NCBI GenBank assembly: GCA_001910725.1
Contig: MJGA01000006.1
Span: forward strand, 186,001-250,000
Reading direction: 5' to 3'
Length of the DNA: 64,000 bases
Source: Phanerodontia chrysosporium
Lineage: Eukaryota; Basidiomycota; Agaricomycetes; Polyporales; Phanerochaetaceae
Below the pieces are notes generated by a model. The model saw only the letters and a program-made list of their open reading frames with translations, did not search any database and had not been told where the DNA came from. The translations under genes and the position numbers were made by a program. This document shows positions 1-11,453 of the stretch, piece by piece (the first letter of the stretch is position 1; each line of letters opens with the position of its first letter).

Positions 1-2015
1 TCTGCTTACGCTTCCATATGTCTGATAGAACAGGGTCGGGGCCAGAGTACCAATGAAGGCCATGATCAGCAGCATACTGGTGACGCCGGCACTCTTCGCA
101 TTGAACTTCATCTCCTTCTGCCGGATGGCCCCGCTGCACATACTTGCGCCGGGCATGAGGAGAACGCCCGCCAGCAAGCTGCCGACAATGGAACCCTCCA
201 CAAGGTGGCCACGCCGCTCGGTGAGGGCGATCGCATACAGGATGATTTCGATGATGGAACCGAACGTGGCGTTAATGACTGCACCCATGCCGATGGAGGA
301 CTGCGCAGAGATAGAGGCAACCGCCATGCCGATGAAGTACGAGAGAGGAATAACGCTGGCAAGACTCATAACGAAGATGACCGGGCGCGCTGTGATGAGG
401 GAGAGGAGCGCAGGAACGTGCTTACCCGCCCGTTCATGACGCTCTGCCCAGGGGAGCAGCACCCAGCCGTCCAGGATCACAAAGAACACGATCGGCATGA
501 GGTTGACGAACATGATGTTCACGCCGCCGACCGTGTACTTGTAGTACTTCCATCCGAACGCGCGGTACGTGCAAAGCAGGATCGTCGAGGTGGGCGAACC
601 GGACGGCGCGGCCTGGCCAGCAGCGAGCCTAGCGTGCTTGAAGGAGACATGCGTGTCGTTTTCGCTGTGCTCGCCGTTCTCGCCTACTTCTCGCGCAGTT
701 CCGTTGTCCACCGTCACGGCGACAACTGGAGCAGCGCAGAAGCGGATGTCGCTGGGGTGCTGGAACATGTACGTGAGGAGCGCCCACGTGAGCTTCGCCA
801 TGGGCACAGTAAAGACGAGGCCCCAGCAGATGGTGCAGACGAGGAAGAGGAAAGGCGCAATGAAGATGGTGAACAGCGCGTAATATAGGACCTTCCCCAG
901 CCCGGACGGGCGTCCTTTGCCTGCATTGGCCAGCGTGGACGAGGGGGTTGCGCCATAAGACTTCGAAGGGGTCAGAGGTGCAGGTCGTGAAAGGAGGGAG
1001 GTAGTCTCGTGGGGCTCAGGGACGGTGTTGGGATCCCAAGAGACCGAGGCCTGGTGGTGCAGAGCGGTTCGTGGGGTTATCGTGGAATGAACCGAGGGTT
1101 GCTCGTGGGCGGCCTCGCGAGGGGTCACCGTTCCTGTCGAGTTGTCGCCGTTCGCCACACCGTGCGGGGTCGCAGTACCTTCATCGTCTTCGCTCAGGTG
1201 GTCAGCGCCAATGTCCCCCTCGACATACTTTCCAAACGGCCAGAAGATGTACCAGCCAAGGCCGAAGATCAGGGTGGCATACGGCTTGCCACCAAAGGGA
1301 ACGAGTCGCAGCACGGCCGCGACAGCAAAGCACACAAGCGCGAGCCACCAGCCAAAGGCGACGGCCCAGAAGATGTTACCAGGGAGGAGGTGCCGCTCGG
1401 CCTGCGCGGATGGGACAGAGTGCAACGCCTGGTCGGCGTAGCGCGTCACAGAGCGCGACTTCTTGTACAGCGCAGGCTTCCAGATTGGCAGGCCGAATGG
1501 GTGCTCGACGTTGATGAGCGACTGCCGCTCTTGACTGTTATCGGGTCTTCATCACGCTCCTCGTCCTCGTCCTCGGTACGCGAGCCGTGTGCGTCGTCGC
1601 GCTCGTAGGCAGCTGTTCCGCTGCGCGAGTTTTCGTACTCCAAATCCTCGTCTTCTTCGCTCAGGATCCCCTCATCGTCGCGGTATGCACGGCCCGCGGC
1701 GCGCGAGCTCGCGATGCTGGTGCTGCGCGTGCGCGGCCGGCGCACAGAGGAGCTCGACATGGCTCTCGGCACGTAAGGGTGGTGGGTCCGCTTCGGGGTG
1801 GGGGACGACGCTCTGCCGGTTCCGGAGCTGAAGTAGGATGTGCCTTCGTGGTGGTGGCGGGGAGTGTCAAGCGGGGACCACTGGGACGCTTGGCTCACAC
1901 TGCGGTGCAACGGAAGTCTGCCGAGAAACGTCGAATTGGTCGGAGTGGCTCCGGGGGTCGTGGTGGATGAAGAATCGTCGTGAGAGTCGTCAGGAGAGCT
2001 TGGTGCGTGAGACAT
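1..2015 (-). CDS. VNX1: Vnx1/CAX-type vacuolar cation-H+ antiporter, C-terminus cut by window edge
   Basis: Exchanges cytosolic monovalent cations or calcium for protons across the vacuolar or endosomal membrane (family knowledge for CAX/Vnx1). About 670 residues are visible, apparently without introns. The N-terminal 160 residues are Ser-rich and acidic. The conserved block INVEHPFGLPIWKPALYKKS follows, then a first pair of membrane helices (GWWLALVCF, LIFGLGWYIFWPFGKYVE), a variable Ser/Thr-rich loop, more helices, and the first exchanger repeat with the motif INATFGSIIEIIL that binds the cation. The second repeat lies left of base 1. The start at 2015 (MSHAPSSPDD) is the first ATG of the frame. 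The frame breaks near 1530: the acidic segment ending in DPITVK and the conserved ERQSLINVEH block are in different frames, and one missing G would restore continuity. The next gene downstream of its promoter is on the same strand. Confidence 0.88.
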
Positions 2016-2494
2016 GGCGTCTGGACGGCCTCCAGGCGGCTGCAGTGCAGATCTGCTGCAGCGAAAGAGCGAACCAAAGACGGTCCCCTTGCCAAACCCC
2101 CGCCCTCAGACGCCCGGCGGCCGTCATCCCTGTCGGAACCTTAACCTTACACACCCAAACCTCACGCGGAAAGACGTCGTTCTAGAGCAATCGCTGCGAT
2201 AACAGTCATCGCAGGAGAACACTCTGGAGGATGTCCAGAGCACGACAGGGGCCAGTCAGAATTAGCGAAGCGCGCTATTTGTCAGATGAGCCTGCTCCGC
2301 ACCTCGAGTCGGGGCGCGCAAACAACCTGGGAAGCTACTCAGAATCTGCGAATTAGCAATGACTCTAAAAACATTATACGGGGTATATGTGCTACTACTG
2401 TACTATAAAGTCGTCAAGAACATATTCCAGCTGTCATAAAGTGCCCTCAAAGGAAGAGAGACCGTCCGTTATTAAAACCAAGGGACCCTACAGA
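2016..2494. other. Intergenic: 5' flank of the antiporter and 3' flank of the coiled-coil gene
   Basis: No convincing coding sequence. It should hold the antiporter promoter and leader (right after 2015) and the terminator region of the gene ending at 2495. The stretch 2330-2430 is AT-rich. Confidence 0.5.
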
Positions 2495-4339
2495 TCACTT
2501 CTTCAGCAGTTTCTCGCGCAACTCTGCGCCCTTCAGCCGCGCGCGGAGGTACTCTATACGCGCCTCATACCGCGCCGTCACCTCCGCGCGCCGCCTGCGG
2601 ATGTCCGCCATCTCCGCTTCGAGCGCCGCGAGGTCGTCGTCCTGGCCGTCGCCGGGCTCGGCGTCGGGGACGGGGCGCAGCGGCGACGATGCGTACGGCA
2701 CTTCGTGCTCGCTCAGCGTCGGGAGCGGCAGGTGGCCCGAGCTCCGCGTCAGGTTGATGCTCGACGTGCTCCCATATTTGTACCGCCCGGGCGAGTTGTG
2801 GTGCGACGGCGCAGTGCCGCTCCGGCTGCGTGTCGAAATCGACGACAGCGACGTCTTGCGTCCGAGCGACACCGGCTGGAAAACCGGCGCGCTTGCGCTT
2901 GTCGTCAGCTGGCGCGTACGGCTGCTGACCGACGGCGAGCGTTTCTGCGAAAGCCCCGATTGCGCGGAGACGATTGACATTGCGTCTGGGTCTTTTGGCG
3001 CACGAAGGGACGAGGTGGGGGAAAGGGTATTTGCCTCGATCGGCGAAGACAGGATCCCCGATGCCGCCGCCAGTGGCGCATGTCCAGGCGCCCGTTGTCG
3101 ACGAACCAGGGTGCTGAGTTCGAGCCCGTTGAACGCGTCCAGGAGCCGTCGCCCTTCTGCCTCCACCAACTCGATCTCCTGCCGGATCTCCTTCGCCGTT
3201 TGTAGCCGCTCGTCGTCGTCCTCCAGGGTATCGATAATGCTCATCTGCGCTATTCGCGCTTCAGCACTGAGGGCGTGTGAGGGGAATGACGACGGCGGTA
3301 GAGAAGGTGCTCGCTTGATACTTCGCGCGTCGGACCGGAATATTTGCGACACGGGGGTGCGTCGGGGAGAGCCTAGACTGTCCGCATCATAGGCTGTACT
3401 TGGCCGCGGCTTCCGCAGCGAACTGTCGCTAGTCTGCTTCATCATGGACGGCGAGCGTACCACGCTGTATACGCTGCCGGCGTCGCTTCCCGCCGTATCA
3501 ATGGCTAGAGAATTCCTTTTCTTGCTAGTAGTACGCTTTAGGAAACCGGACATGGTTGATTGGAAGGACCTCTTCGAGGCTAAGGAAGGTGTTCGCGGAG
3601 CCTGAACGTGGAAGTTGGAGGAGGTACGTCGGGTGTGCGATGATGATGGGGTCTCTGCGTTGCAATGAGCTATTGACTTCATAGCAGTATGAGTTGCGGC
3701 GTACTCGGTGGACCTGCCACAGGAACTAGCGGTGTCTCCGTCGGGACGCTTGAGCCTCCTGCGAGGCGTTCAAAGAGGTTCTGGCGAAGCAAACGATATT
3801 CATCGTCGCTGAAGTTTCGTGAGTTGACAAATGTGGCAACAACGGTTGGTGGACGCACTCCAGGAGCCCTTGTGCATTTGCAGTCGCAAGTTCTTCCAGG
3901 CGTTGAGCAAGAGTTAATCTGCCAGCCAGGTCAGGGATCTCCACCCCTTGAGTAAAAAGACGACTCACGTAATGACATCCGTGGTCGGTCGCGGCTTGTC
4001 GGTCGGGATGGTGAGGTTCGGGGGTCGTGGTCGCAGTGCGGGTGGAGACGTTGGTTGTCGTTCAGCCTTGCGGGGACTGCCTGAGTCATGAGAAGTTATG
4101 TTATCGGGATGATGATTGGCGGTTTCAGAGTGAATGGATGAGGCGTAAGATGCGTCTGTTTCGCGACCTTTGCCTTTGTGTTTACTACCGTACTGCAATC
4201 AGGCTGAGGTGAGTACTCTGTTCGTGATTGGCATGAATGATCGACGCACGAATCTTGAACGAATGACCTGGACGACCGTAGCGTCATGATTAAGAGGTTC
4301 TTCAGTCTGCTCTGGTCTGCGAGAGGAGAAGAAACCCAT
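2495..4339 (-). CDS. Ser-rich hypothetical protein with C-terminal coiled coil
   Basis: Function unknown. Four exons can be built with good GT-AG sites: 4339-4250, 4192-3969, 3918-3705 and 3654-2495 (introns of 57, 50 and 50 bases). The N-terminus MGFFSSRR followed by VVQVIRSRF joins in frame to YGSKHKGKGRE in exon 2. An upstream in-frame ATG at 4399 is the alternative start. The middle is Ser/Arg/Pro-rich and probably disordered. A helical segment around SIIDTLEDDDERLQTAKEIR and the last 60 residues (EAEMADIRRRRAEVTARYE to the end) look like coiled coils. Exon 3 changes frame near 3860; one missing G after CTGGAG would join ANAQGLLE to VRPPTVVATFVNS. The protein looks like a cytoplasmic scaffold or regulator, but no named domain was recognised. 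Confidence 0.7.
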
Positions 4340-5670
4340 CACTTCATAGTTGACCGCGAGCAACTCGTTCAGTACTCCGTCGCGCCGGCCGGGCGACACG
4401 AATTTTCACCTGCTAACGCCCAATCGGGGCATATCTACCGAAGGTTTTGTGACCAGAAAATAATTCACACAACGTGCTTCATTTGGGTAATCCATTCCCG
4501 CGGTGGTAAGCGTGGTGGCGTCCGGCCATGACATTAACCAGCGTCAACCACGCAGGGTGAACCCTAACCTTAACGATGGCAAGGACAACCAAGACAAGTT
4601 TCGCCGACTGTGGAGGCTGCAGTAGTTTTGTCTTTCTATCTGCTACCTGGATTTGATTACGTCCAGCTCTATTATCTCTATACATAGCAAGCAAGAAGGC
4701 TTGCAGTAGGTTGAACAGCGAAGTCTGAATTAGGCCGGCCAGAAGCATCACTCTGAACGGTTTCTCGTTGCTCAAGCATACCGTTCACGTAATCGAGTTG
4801 TGCATGAGCCATATTTATTATTGCGATATAGAATCTGAAACCTGGCGTTACCGGGTCTCTCGAAGATTCCTCCGAGCGCACGGGCCTACAAGCCTCGCGA
4901 GGGTGAGAGATATCTGGAAGAGTTAACACGCCAGGTACTCAGCATCAGCCTCTATCATACACAGGGCTACAACAGACTATCTACATAGCCGCCAAGTGGA
5001 TCCCAGGAGAGACAAGCTCTCTACTACGAAGGGCTGGATTCGTAAGTGCTACGTGGCGCTCGAGAACTCCATATTGCGACCAGCTGATGCCTGAAGTATT
5101 CGACGAGAAAGCGAGATTGATCTTTCGATCAGCAACCCGCAGAAGATATTTACACTCGTAGCTAACTGCTCAATCACTCCAATGCACACCCCGGCCGTGG
5201 GACGCACGCTGACACTTCGCTGCGGTTCGTTCTTCACGAAGGCGGTCCCCATTACATGGCAAGACTTATCGAACGTTCAGTGATCTTCTCATGGTCCCTT
5301 AACGACTTCAGAGCGACGCGCACTGCACATGCTGGAGCTCGGCGTGGGCATGCCGCAGATGGCTCGCTCGCTGCAACAGCTCTGTCTGCGATATTCCCCG
5401 GGACTGCGGTTTCGTACAGCTCTAGGGAGAAGGGCTTCTCCGTCCGAAGTACGTGGAAAATGCATGGAAGAACGTGCATACGTAGAGGGTGAAGAAGGTT
5501 ATCAACACCGTAGGTGCTCAAGCACGGTTGAGAGCAACAAGCACATCGTGACGATTTAGGGCTTGCACTTCACGCATGCGGTACCTATGATCTGCATCGT
5601 GACTATCAATGTGACTAGGTGCTTTCCGTGGTAGCTATTGTACATTGGATATTACTGCTGCTGCTTCGCC
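4340..5670. other. Intergenic, no supported gene
   Basis: About 1.3 kb with only short, unrelated open frames on both strands. It contains the promoter of the coiled-coil gene at its left end (4340-4500). The segment around 4558-4576 has two imperfect CCCTAA-like units. Nothing else stands out. Confidence 0.45.
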
Positions 5671-6246
5671 TTACGACGTGTTCACTCGCTTGTCCAGTTC
5701 TTTGTCCATCTCCTCTGACAAACCCTGGTTCTGGTCTTTGAACCTTTGGAGGAACTGCGCGTCCTCCGCTGTGAAGGGTCAGTCAGCTGTTCCGTAGCAC
5801 CCCATCCCATACAAGCACGCTCACATTGGTCAACAGGACCCTGGTTCGACTGATACAGACTGACGTGTCCGCTGCCCGGCTTGGCCTGTCTCGACTCCAG
5901 GTGTGCATTCGCATCGCGCTCATGCGTCTGCGCTTGGGATCAGAATCCGACTCTTCGGACAACAGATGCAACACGTACAAAGCCTCCCTTCGGCGGGTCC
6001 ATTCCCTTCCGCAGATCGTGGTTAGCGTGTCCCTGGAGTGTGGTGGTGTCGACCTCGTCGTTAGATGTGTTACGAACGTTTTTGGCAGCGTCCATGTGCG
6101 TCACACCGCCAGAGAGACCGGTTGCCTGGTCCGGGAAGGGCTGTATGGACGTCGAGGGTAAGCTGCCAGCATCCGCGCGTAAGGCTGCAGTGACCACGAA
6201 CCTTGCCCTGGTAGTGGCTGGTGTGCTCGTGCATGCGGTCTGTCAT
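5671..6246 (-). CDS. Small hydrophilic orphan protein, about 135 residues
   Basis: Not recognised as a named family. Four exons fit without any frame break: 6246-6202, 6140-5979, 5927-5825 and 5768-5671, with introns of 61, 51 and 56 bases and canonical GT-AG ends. The total is 408 bases, a multiple of three. The protein starts MTDRMHEHTSHYQGK, has no membrane segment or signal peptide, is rich in Asp, Gln, Asn, His and Lys, and ends in a charged helix (EEMDKELDKRVNTS). Composition resembles stress-protective hydrophilins or LEA-like proteins, which is inference only. A clear TATA box lies about 90 bases upstream and an AGGGG stress-type element near 6374. The clean splicing and composition support a real, expressed gene. 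Confidence 0.6.
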
Positions 6247-6328
6247 CGTGCTAGTTGGTCGCGTTGTGTAAAGTTACGTGAGGTACGTGTTCGTCGTTGT
6301 GAATGTTGTCTTGAAGAAAGCCTTCTGG

Positions 6329-6341
6329 CCTTATATAGGAT
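6329..6341 (-). promoter_or_regulatory. TATA box of the small hydrophilic gene
   Basis: On the minus strand the sequence reads CCTATATAAGG about 90 bases before the start codon at 6246. Further upstream (6370-6382) are an AGGGG motif and its inverted form, resembling a yeast STRE. The rest of the interval up to 6695 holds nothing else and is shared with the 3' end of the CWF19-like gene. Confidence 0.5.
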
Positions 6342-6695
6342 GTGCAAAAGACGTTGGCGCGGTATCCACCCGAGAGGGGATCCCCGCCACTTCATGACGT
6401 CGGAGTGGTCATCCCGCCTCAGCAGCATGAGGTCATCTGTGCTTGGTCTCGCTCACCTCTGGCGAGCCTATTGGCAGCAGCCGTACTGCTTCCGACACTG
6501 CGGGCAGCGAGGAGTCAGTCGAACGAGGTGCGCCACAAAGCGAGCGCTTCAAAAATCGAATGCTACCCAAAGTTCAAGTGCTCCGCACAATCTCTGCCTT
6601 ACCAGTGACAGATATATACAACACCGCTTGCTGTGCAAAGGGATGCTTATATCTCATATAAATTATGAAGCAAGTATACAAAATACAGAACTTTC

Positions 6696-9522
6696 CTACG
6701 ACGCCATCTCGGGCTGCTTCGCGATCATCACCGTCCAGTCGTACTTGTCGTACTGCTTCCGGAACTTGGCGACCCTGCTCTTGTTGAACGTAAACTCGAC
6801 CCGACGCGGCCGGCGCCATTTGCGCGGCTCGAGGTCGAGAATGTTTCCAATGATCTCCGCCGCGAAGTACCTGGCATGCACGTTAGCGCCACCGCATCGA
6901 GAGTTCAGAAGTGGCTGATGCAATGAAGACATACCGCGGGAACTCGCCGCTCCCCTTGCCACCCTCGTCGATCGCGCCGTCCTCATCGCCGACGTCCGCT
7001 GCTTCGCTGGTGCCTTCGATGACGTGGCCGTAGCCCTTCTCTCCCTTGTAGTCGAACTGGACCATGAAGTACGGCAAGTTCGGCACCATGGCGCGTCTGA
7101 ACCCGCCGCGCCGCTCGCTAAAGTCGATCAGCTTCTTATTCTGTGACCACTCGACCTCAGACATGAGGATGGATTCCTGCGCATGTGCTCGTCAGCCTGC
7201 GAAGGACGAGCTGGCAACCAGCTGCGTACCTTGAAGTAGCCTGGAAGTGTATCGAAGTGTTCCCAGGCAGTGGAACGCACTCTATGTACGTATGTTTCTG
7301 GTGCTTGAGGCTGATGACAGTTTCATAGAAGACGACTCCTTTGTCTTGCTCTGCAAACATGCGCATCAATGACTTCATAAAGTTCTGCAAAACATCAGCT
7401 CAGTTGCGAAACAACGCGGGACGAGTAGAACAAGACGGACCCTTATCTCATCCCAGACATCATCGTCAGCTTCAAGGGCCGTCAGATGATGTTGTATAGG
7501 AACGATCAGACAATGCCCCTCGACAAGCTCTTCATTGAGCGTGCATGAGAGGTAGGCACGGGTGCCCATAGCGATGACCGGGGCTTTCGGCGGAGAGTCG
7601 TCTTCGCCATAGCAGAAGGGGCAGGTCGCAAGGACTTGTTGAGTCTTTTTGTAATCTGCAGTATGGATTGAGCCTGAGTGGAGGCCTGAGGTGCGCATCC
7701 GACGCACCATTGATGGCAAACTGCCGCTTCATCGCGTCGGAGCGCATCTTCTTGCGACCAAGTCTCTCTGCGTTGTCGTCCATGTAGTCAAGGTCCGCCT
7801 CGAAGCCGCCATCAGTGGCGATCGCCCGGGCAAACTCCTCATCGAGATTCTTCTGGTCAGCGGGGCCGGACTTGAAACGCTCTTGCCGGAGCATTTCACC
7901 AAGTGTGATCTCGTCGTCGTCCGCGTTGATGCGGATGAGTTCGCCAGTCTTCGGATCCCGCTGCTCAACCTTGACATGAACTATCATTAGTAAATGTACA
8001 CACGGCATGGAGCACGATACGTACGACTTCCTTCTTCTTGCGGTTACCTGGCGGCAAAGGCGCATCGTCCTTCCCCTGTCCCACATCATACAAGTTCCCG
8101 CGCACGTCCAGAGTCGGCAAGAGCTCCACCTGCATCTCAGCTCCATCGGCATTCGGGTCGTTCGCGCGGCGCAGCTCTTCCTCATACTCCTTCTCGAGCG
8201 CCTCTGCGTTCGGATCGTTCATGAGCTTCGCGCGGAGGACCTTTGCCTGTAGCTTATTAAGCGAGGACGGCGACATCGCGCGCTTCTTCGTGCGCTGCGC
8301 CATGTAAGCGGTCGGGGTCATAACAGACGGGACAGGCGTGTGCGCCTGCGCGAGCTTCGAGCCCGCGCCGCCCTGCGACGGCAGGCGCAGCGAGTCGAAG
8401 TTCTTGCGGTCATTGCCCGGCGCGGGCGATGGCGTCGATGGCGTGCTCCCGCCGAGGTCCGGGCGGCGGAAGGACCCGCTGCGGCTGGACGACCCGCTCA
8501 TGCCGACGTTGGTGAACATGAGGCGCTCGCCTTGCGGCTCCTTGCCCTTGCTCTGCCCCTGCACGGCGCGGCTAGCGCGCCGGCCCTCGCGCTCGTCCAG
8601 GATCCGCCGCTCCTCTTGGCAGCCTCGAAATCTTCGAGCGAGCCAAACCGCTCGAGTGCAACCTCTTCGACAGGCTTGCCTTCCTCCTCCGCCGTCTCGT
8701 ACACGCGCCGCAGCTTCATCATGCGCCATTGTGAGCCTGGCCCGCCTGGCGTGACTGTCTTTGCTTGGGGTGTTGAGTACTCGTCTAGACTCTTGCCTTC
8801 TTTGAGCTGAACGTTCAACTCTCTATGACTGATTTTCGGCTAAAAGTATAATATGTGTAAGCCCGCATCAGAGGAAAAGGTTGTGGTCGCTTACCTCTGT
8901 CGGATCGGGCTGTGGCTGCTTCTTTGGCTTGTGCTCTGTGCCAAGGCTTGAGAAGAAGTCCACGGTTCCTGCAGAAGGCTTGTTCGAAGGGGGCTGGCTA
9001 TAGCCTTCAGCAGGCTCCTTGTCTGCGTAGATGATAGAATCGCCTGTGCGCCTCTCGACGTCGGGTACGGTTGGTAGGACGTCTGGCGGCTCGAGCATCC
9101 ATGCGTCCCGCTCCAACTTTGTCTCGCTGGCGACGGGTTTCGGAGGTGGGGGGTCGCCGGGGAGCTCTACAGCACGCGACTTGAGCTTCAGGCTTTCCGC
9201 TGTGGGAATGTCTGTAGCGAGAGGCTTCGCGGAGGCTCGTTACATGCATGCAGCGTAAGACACAGTGGCAGACTCACGATTTCGCCCTCCAAGTCTATGT
9301 TCTTCTCAACCCACATGTCTTCGTCATTCACATCGTCATCCACAATACTCATACTCCCCGAAGCCTTCTTCTCCTTGCGCTCCTTGCGCTCCTTCTTCTC
9401 CTTTCGCCGTGCGCTTTCCTCCTCGTCGTGCTCCTTGTGCCGCTTCTTGCGTCGGTGTTCCTGGTCTGCACTCACGTCGTGCGACCGCGCTTTGACGAGT
9501 GCTTCGTCTCGTCGCGTCCCAT
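6696..9522 (-). CDS. CWF19: CWF19-like RNA lariat debranching / spliceosome-associated protein
   Basis: Nuclear CwfJ-family protein that helps turn over intron lariats after splicing (family knowledge). The N-terminus begins MGRDETKHSSKR and is Lys/Arg/Glu-rich. The middle has the conserved stretch PGGPGSQWRMMKLRRVYETA and RRILDEREGRR. The CwfJ C-terminal domain 1 contains CPFCYGED, an HIT-like YLSCTLNEELVEGHCLIVP and PIQHHLTAL. Domain 2 contains PYFMVQFD, FAAEIIGNILDLEPRKWRRP and FRKQYDKYDWT before the stop at 6696. About eight exons with 50-100 base introns can be traced. The frame is broken near 7266 (VPLP to WEHFDTLPGYFK), near 8616 (AA to KEERRILDE) and probably near 9475, each as if one base is missing. 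Length and domain order are normal, so this is likely a functional gene in an imperfect sequence. Confidence 0.92.
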
Positions 9523-10503
9523 CTTGGTCAGGGGGTCCGGGGAACTAGTGTAGGAGATCCAAGTTGTGGTATGAACGCAAGCGAATCCGCGAGACGTCAT
9601 CTCATTGGCGCCGGAACGCGCCAGGCGCGCGTCGCCGACGCGACGTCCTTCACCCGAAGTGCGATAATTTCAAAGGGAACATGGCTCGCAAACAGCAATA
9701 TGATACGAGCTTGCTATCCTCAATAACACGTGGCCCATATACAGACTGTAGGTATACGTCCGTTGAACAGTCGCAACGCCCGTAAGAGGTATGATTCTCA
9801 GAAGCACATGAAGTTGCTGCCAGAAAATCGCTGTACGCATTACAGTGCCTAGCCTTGATATGTACATGAAGACAGTACTGCTGAACATCACAGATGTATG
9901 TCACTCTCGAGGCAGTCCTGTTGGAAACGCGGGGGCCTGTTCCTTTGTTTGTGCTTGTTAGGATCCAAGGCTGTTGCAAAGCAACCACAAACACGGCCTC
10001 CGCCAGCTTATGAGTTGTTACGAACGCGATCGCAGAGACTTGGACAGTCCTAAAGCCTGCCAGTTCTTACATAGGCCTGGTATGTTAGATAGCTGGTGAT
10101 GCGGCTCAGCCTCGACATGGGTGGCAGGTTTCAACGAGTGGCGAAACCGCAAATGGCGAGTCCGAGTCGGTTCAAACGAGCAGCGTTCAGGACGTCTCCC
10201 TTGGCAGGTCCTAGGATATACGAGATATGCCACACACCATAACGTCTGAGATGTACAGCTTAATATCACACATGAGTTCTGCTGACAGTAACATCGCTGC
10301 TAACTCGTAGCACTGTCCATTGATATCACTACACATATACACATATACAACTCCAGATCCTGCATTAATTTGCATAGCATACATATCCATAGCTAACACT
10401 TCGTTGATTCATTGATTGACGTTGCTCACAAAGCGTACACAGTGCGACCTAACGGAAATATATTATAAACACTCGTCATAGCTAGCAAAACGGTTGAACG
10501 TAC
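9523..10503. other. Intergenic, no supported gene
   Basis: Contains the promoter of the CWF19-like gene at its left end. The rest has only short open frames. The segment 10210-10460 is AT-rich with ATA/TAC repeats. Confidence 0.45.
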
Positions 10504-10718
10504 TTAGAATGTGGGCTGGCACGGCGAACGTTTGCCGATGGGTTCGCCTGAATCGTCGAGCCAGCTAGGCTCCTCTGCAAACGCACATGAGCAACACGCG
10601 TGAGATATAGGGCGACACGATACAAACCGCCATCCGCGCATTGCGGGAGCGCATGCACGTTCATGATCACCAGGCCGAAGAGAGCGAAGACAGTGGCGAG
10701 GCGGAGCAGAGACTGCAT
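10504..10718 (-). CDS. Small secreted peptide with Kex2-type dibasic site, possible RiPP precursor
   Basis: Two exons, 10718-10628 and 10574-10504, flank a 53-base intron (GTTTGT to GTTTGCAG). Joined they give 162 bases, that is 53 residues plus stop. Residues 1-24 form a classical signal peptide: MQSLLR, then the hydrophobic run LATVFALFGLVIM, and a VHA cleavage site before LPQC. The mature part is acidic (EEPSWLDD), then GEPIGKR, a Kex2-type Lys-Arg site, leaving a seven-residue tail SPCQPTF. There are two cysteines, one on each side of the dibasic site. A TATA-like element lies about 50 bases upstream. The nearest neighbours are UstYa-family genes starting 736 bases away. Dikaritin precursors have this layout, usually with several repeats; here there is one. 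Alternatives are a secreted effector-like or signalling peptide. Without homologues or RNA support the call stays tentative. Confidence 0.5.
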
Positions 10719-10767
10719 GATGGGCACCAGAACGAGCGGGATGTCCGGACATACTGGCACACCTGTG

Positions 10768-10779
10768 GTTTATATGTGT
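10768..10779 (-). promoter_or_regulatory. TATA-like element of the secreted peptide gene
   Basis: Minus strand reads CACATATAAACC about 50 bases before the ATG at 10718, a normal position for a short-leader fungal gene. Confidence 0.4.
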
Positions 10780-11453
10780 GCCGCCGGCGGAGCGTCAGCG
10801 CGCGCGCGCGGCGGCGCTGGGCCGCCTAACTGCGTATAGTATATCCGTGCTCCTGCGTCGGACTCGCGGGGGGTGCCTGGCACACGGGTACGTACTCGCC
10901 CAGGGCGATGCAACGTGCACGGCCACGAGGAGCTAGGAGCAGGCCATCAGGTTCGCCGTGCACGCGGCCGCGGGCGCTGCGCCGCACGCGGTGCATGGGC
11001 AGTCGGCGTGCGCTAGCAATGCCGCGCGCGGCGCGGGGCCATGTGCACCTCCAGAGCCTCCATTCGTCCATCCGCGCGTTCCAGCGGTCGCGACGGAGGC
11101 TTTGTGTTGCTGTGATGGCTGTGATACCCGCGAGGGTCGCGACTCTGACGCGTGCTGCTGCGTGTTCCAGGACAGAACTTCCCGTTGGAGTCCGAAGGAA
11201 GCCGCAGTGGCGGAATGCAGGGAGAATGCATCATGCCCTTGTCGCGGCCCTCCCGCGTACTAGGGCTATACAAGGTTCACCGGCTCACATAGTTCATCGG
11301 TACTCTGAGACACTTGGCTTAGGGGAAATTCTGCAAGGTACATACATCTGCGCAGACTAAAGCTCCTTTGGGATACGTGAACCAAGAAAACCTGTGCGGA
11401 GATATAAGCGATGCTGCGTAGAGACTAGAGCAGAGACTCACACGTAATGTCGG
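10780..11453. other. GC-rich intergenic stretch
   Basis: No gene supported. The part 10790-11070 is very GC-rich, with alternating GC (for example 10799-10812), and gives long but biased open frames on both strands. Confidence 0.45.

Noticed and set aside
205..888. Long plus-strand open frame of 227 codons
   Set aside because: It is the antisense shadow of the antiporter, whose minus-strand reading has clear membrane helices and the exchanger motif.
4556..4578. CCCTAA-like units suggesting a telomere
   Set aside because: Only one and a half imperfect units within unique sequence; not a chromosome end.
5881..6918. Long plus-strand open frame of 345 codons
   Set aside because: It overlaps the spliced small hydrophilic gene and the end of CWF19 on the other strand, and shows no domain or start context.
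10790..11070. Very GC-rich stretch with long frames on both strands
   Set aside because: Frames on all strands are open because of base composition; none has a domain, start context or splice partner.
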